In this document: in pieces, positions 4,638 to 5,572 of the stretch | Layout: each line of letters begins with the position of its first letter | Numbering within the stretch: the first letter of the stretch is position 1 | Source of the DNA: Oscillospiraceae bacterium | GTDB lineage: Bacteria > Bacillota_A > Clostridia > Oscillospirales > CAG-272 | Reading direction: 5' to 3' | Length of the DNA: 5,572 nt | Assembly (NCBI GenBank): GCA_015064425.1 | Contig: SVSF01000107.1 | Location: forward strand, 1-5,572 | The notes under the pieces: model-generated | Seen by the model: the letters and a program-made list of their open reading frames with translations, nothing else | Told to the model about the DNA's origin: nothing | The model's database searches: none | Translations under genes and position numbers: made by a program

Positions 4638-5558
4638 ATGAACACTACCGTATTTTCGGAGAACCTCAAAAAGTTCCGATGCGAAAAGAAACTTACTCAG
4701 GAGCAGGTGGCGGAAAAACTTCGCTTAAATACGCAGACTGTATCAAGATGGGAATGTGGCACCACACTTCCCGATGTTATGACACTTCCGGAGATCGCAA
4801 AGCTGTACGGTGTCACTGTTGATGATTTCTATAAGAAACATTCTGTGGCGTATGATAATTACGCACAACGGCTTTCCTCGCTATACGAAAAGACGCGGGA
4901 CGCAGAGGATTTCCTCCACTGCAGATATGAGTACGAAAAGCTCATGAAGAAAGGTGAGCTTTCAACCGTCGATAAGTGGAATTATGCTACGATACATCAC
5001 TTTATGCTTAGATCATGTAAGGACATTGCTCTCGAATGGTACAACAAGGCTATCGCAGACGGTCCCGAAGATGATCCTCATATCTACAGCCGTGCGCTGG
5101 CACTAAGGGCTGATCTTCTGATAGAGCTCGGAAAATCGGATGAGCTTATGGAAGAGCTTAATGAAGAGTGCAGGTTTGATCCTGATAACGTTTACAAGCG
5201 TGAGCTTCTTGTTAATGTATATTTGCTTACCAAAAGGTACGAGGAAGCTTACGCGGAGTTTTGCCGTGCGTCGGAAAAGTTCCCCGGAAGCTGGAGACTC
5301 TATATCTATGGAGGATCGGCTTGTGAGTCTCTCGGAAGGCGCGACGAAGCGTTCGAGCTTTGGGACAGAGCAGGGGAGATCGGCACGTTTTTCTACGACG
5401 AATACTACTGTAAGGCAAGCTGTTATAAAGATATGGGTGAGTATGAGAAAGCCCATGAACTCTACTTAGAGATTGCCGAGCTGCTCAGACGTGACGGATA
5501 CGACGTTGAAGCAGAAATGGCAGAACTGGAAGCGGCGAAAATTAAAGCGAAGATTTAA
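4638..5558 (+). CDS. XRE-family helix-turn-helix transcriptional regulator with C-terminal TPR repeats
   Basis: This cytosolic DNA-binding protein has about 306 residues. Residues 7-64 form an XRE/Cro-type domain: NLKKFRCEKKLTQEQVAEKL, then the recognition helix around NTQTVSRWE, then the usual G-x-x-x-P-D. The rest is helical with TPR-like units at about 148-185, 186-218, 219-250 and 251-287. The clearest are RYEEAYAEFCRASEKFPGS and CYKDMGEYEKAHELYLEIA. Such HTH-TPR proteins sense a peptide, a protein partner or a metabolic state through the TPR bundle (RRNPP-like in Firmicutes), although the ligand is not readable here. ATG at 4638 is chosen because GAAAGGA ends ten bases before it; the in-frame ATG at 4632 has only four bases. 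It has its own extended -10 promoter with a palindrome over the start site. No terminator is seen before the window ends. Confidence 0.92.
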   Translation: MNTTVFSENLKKFRCEKKLTQEQVAEKLRLNTQTVSRWECGTTLPDVMTLPEIAKLYGVTVDDFYKKHSVAYDNYAQRLSSLYEKTRDAEDFLHCRYEYEKLMKKGELSTVDKWNYATIHHFMLRSCKDIALEWYNKAIADGPEDDPHIYSRALALRADLLIELGKSDELMEELNEECRFDPDNVYKRELLVNVYLLTKRYEEAYAEFCRASEKFPGSWRLYIYGGSACESLGRRDEAFELWDRAGEIGTFFYDEYYCKASCYKDMGEYEKAHELYLEIAELLRRDGYDVEAEMAELEAAKIKAKI

Positions 5559-5572
5559 CAAATAAACCTCCA

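Noticed and set aside
5566..5571. ACCTCC at the right edge, a minus-strand Shine-Dalgarno-like GGAGGT
   Set aside because: No minus-strand ATG follows at a usable distance. The bases may belong to a structure cut off by the window edge.

Overview
The window looks like a piece of a low-to-moderate GC Firmicutes chromosome, most plausibly a rumen or gut Clostridia such as Ruminococcus. The grounds are near-consensus sigma-A promoters, purine-rich Shine-Dalgarno sites, a tRNA without encoded CCA, and the style of the small P-loop kinase and the XRE-TPR regulator. The genus is an inference; no gene here fixes the taxonomy.

Layout, left to right. (1) The 3' end of a larger + strand gene (to 310), beta-rich and possibly the tail of a carbohydrate-active or secreted enzyme, is followed by a 46-bp perfect palindrome. 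(2) A complete small MazG-like nucleotide pyrophosphohydrolase (445-759, +) has AT-rich codon choice unlike the gene before it. (3) A bidirectional terminator (818-856) separates it from a minus-strand tRNA-Thr(CGU) with a textbook promoter. (4) A minus-strand P-loop kinase (1016-1537) has a perfect consensus promoter and a leader of about 130 nt. (5) Diverging from it is a 453-aa protein of unknown function (1773-3134, +) whose C-terminus loosely resembles SUKH/SMI1 immunity folds. (6) An intergenic scar at 3180-3322 contains a long GGCGCC-ended hairpin fused to a broken second copy of the kinase gene's 5' end. (7) A 359-aa protein of unknown function follows (3381-4460, -). (8) Diverging from it is an XRE helix-turn-helix plus TPR regulator (4638-5558, +), with a 12-bp palindrome at its predicted transcription start.

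The main structural result is that about 70 bp of kinase start region occurs twice in the same orientation, 1748 bp apart, bracketing the 453-aa gene. The second copy breaks inside the Walker A codons, exactly at the GGCGCC end of the hairpin. This indicates that the 453-aa gene and hairpin arrived by insertion or segmental duplication next to the kinase. Each of the four genes from the kinase onward appears to have its own promoter with a TGn-TATAAT extended -10. They are therefore probably single-gene units sharing a neighbourhood rather than an operon. No CRISPR array, transposase, integrase or rRNA is visible.
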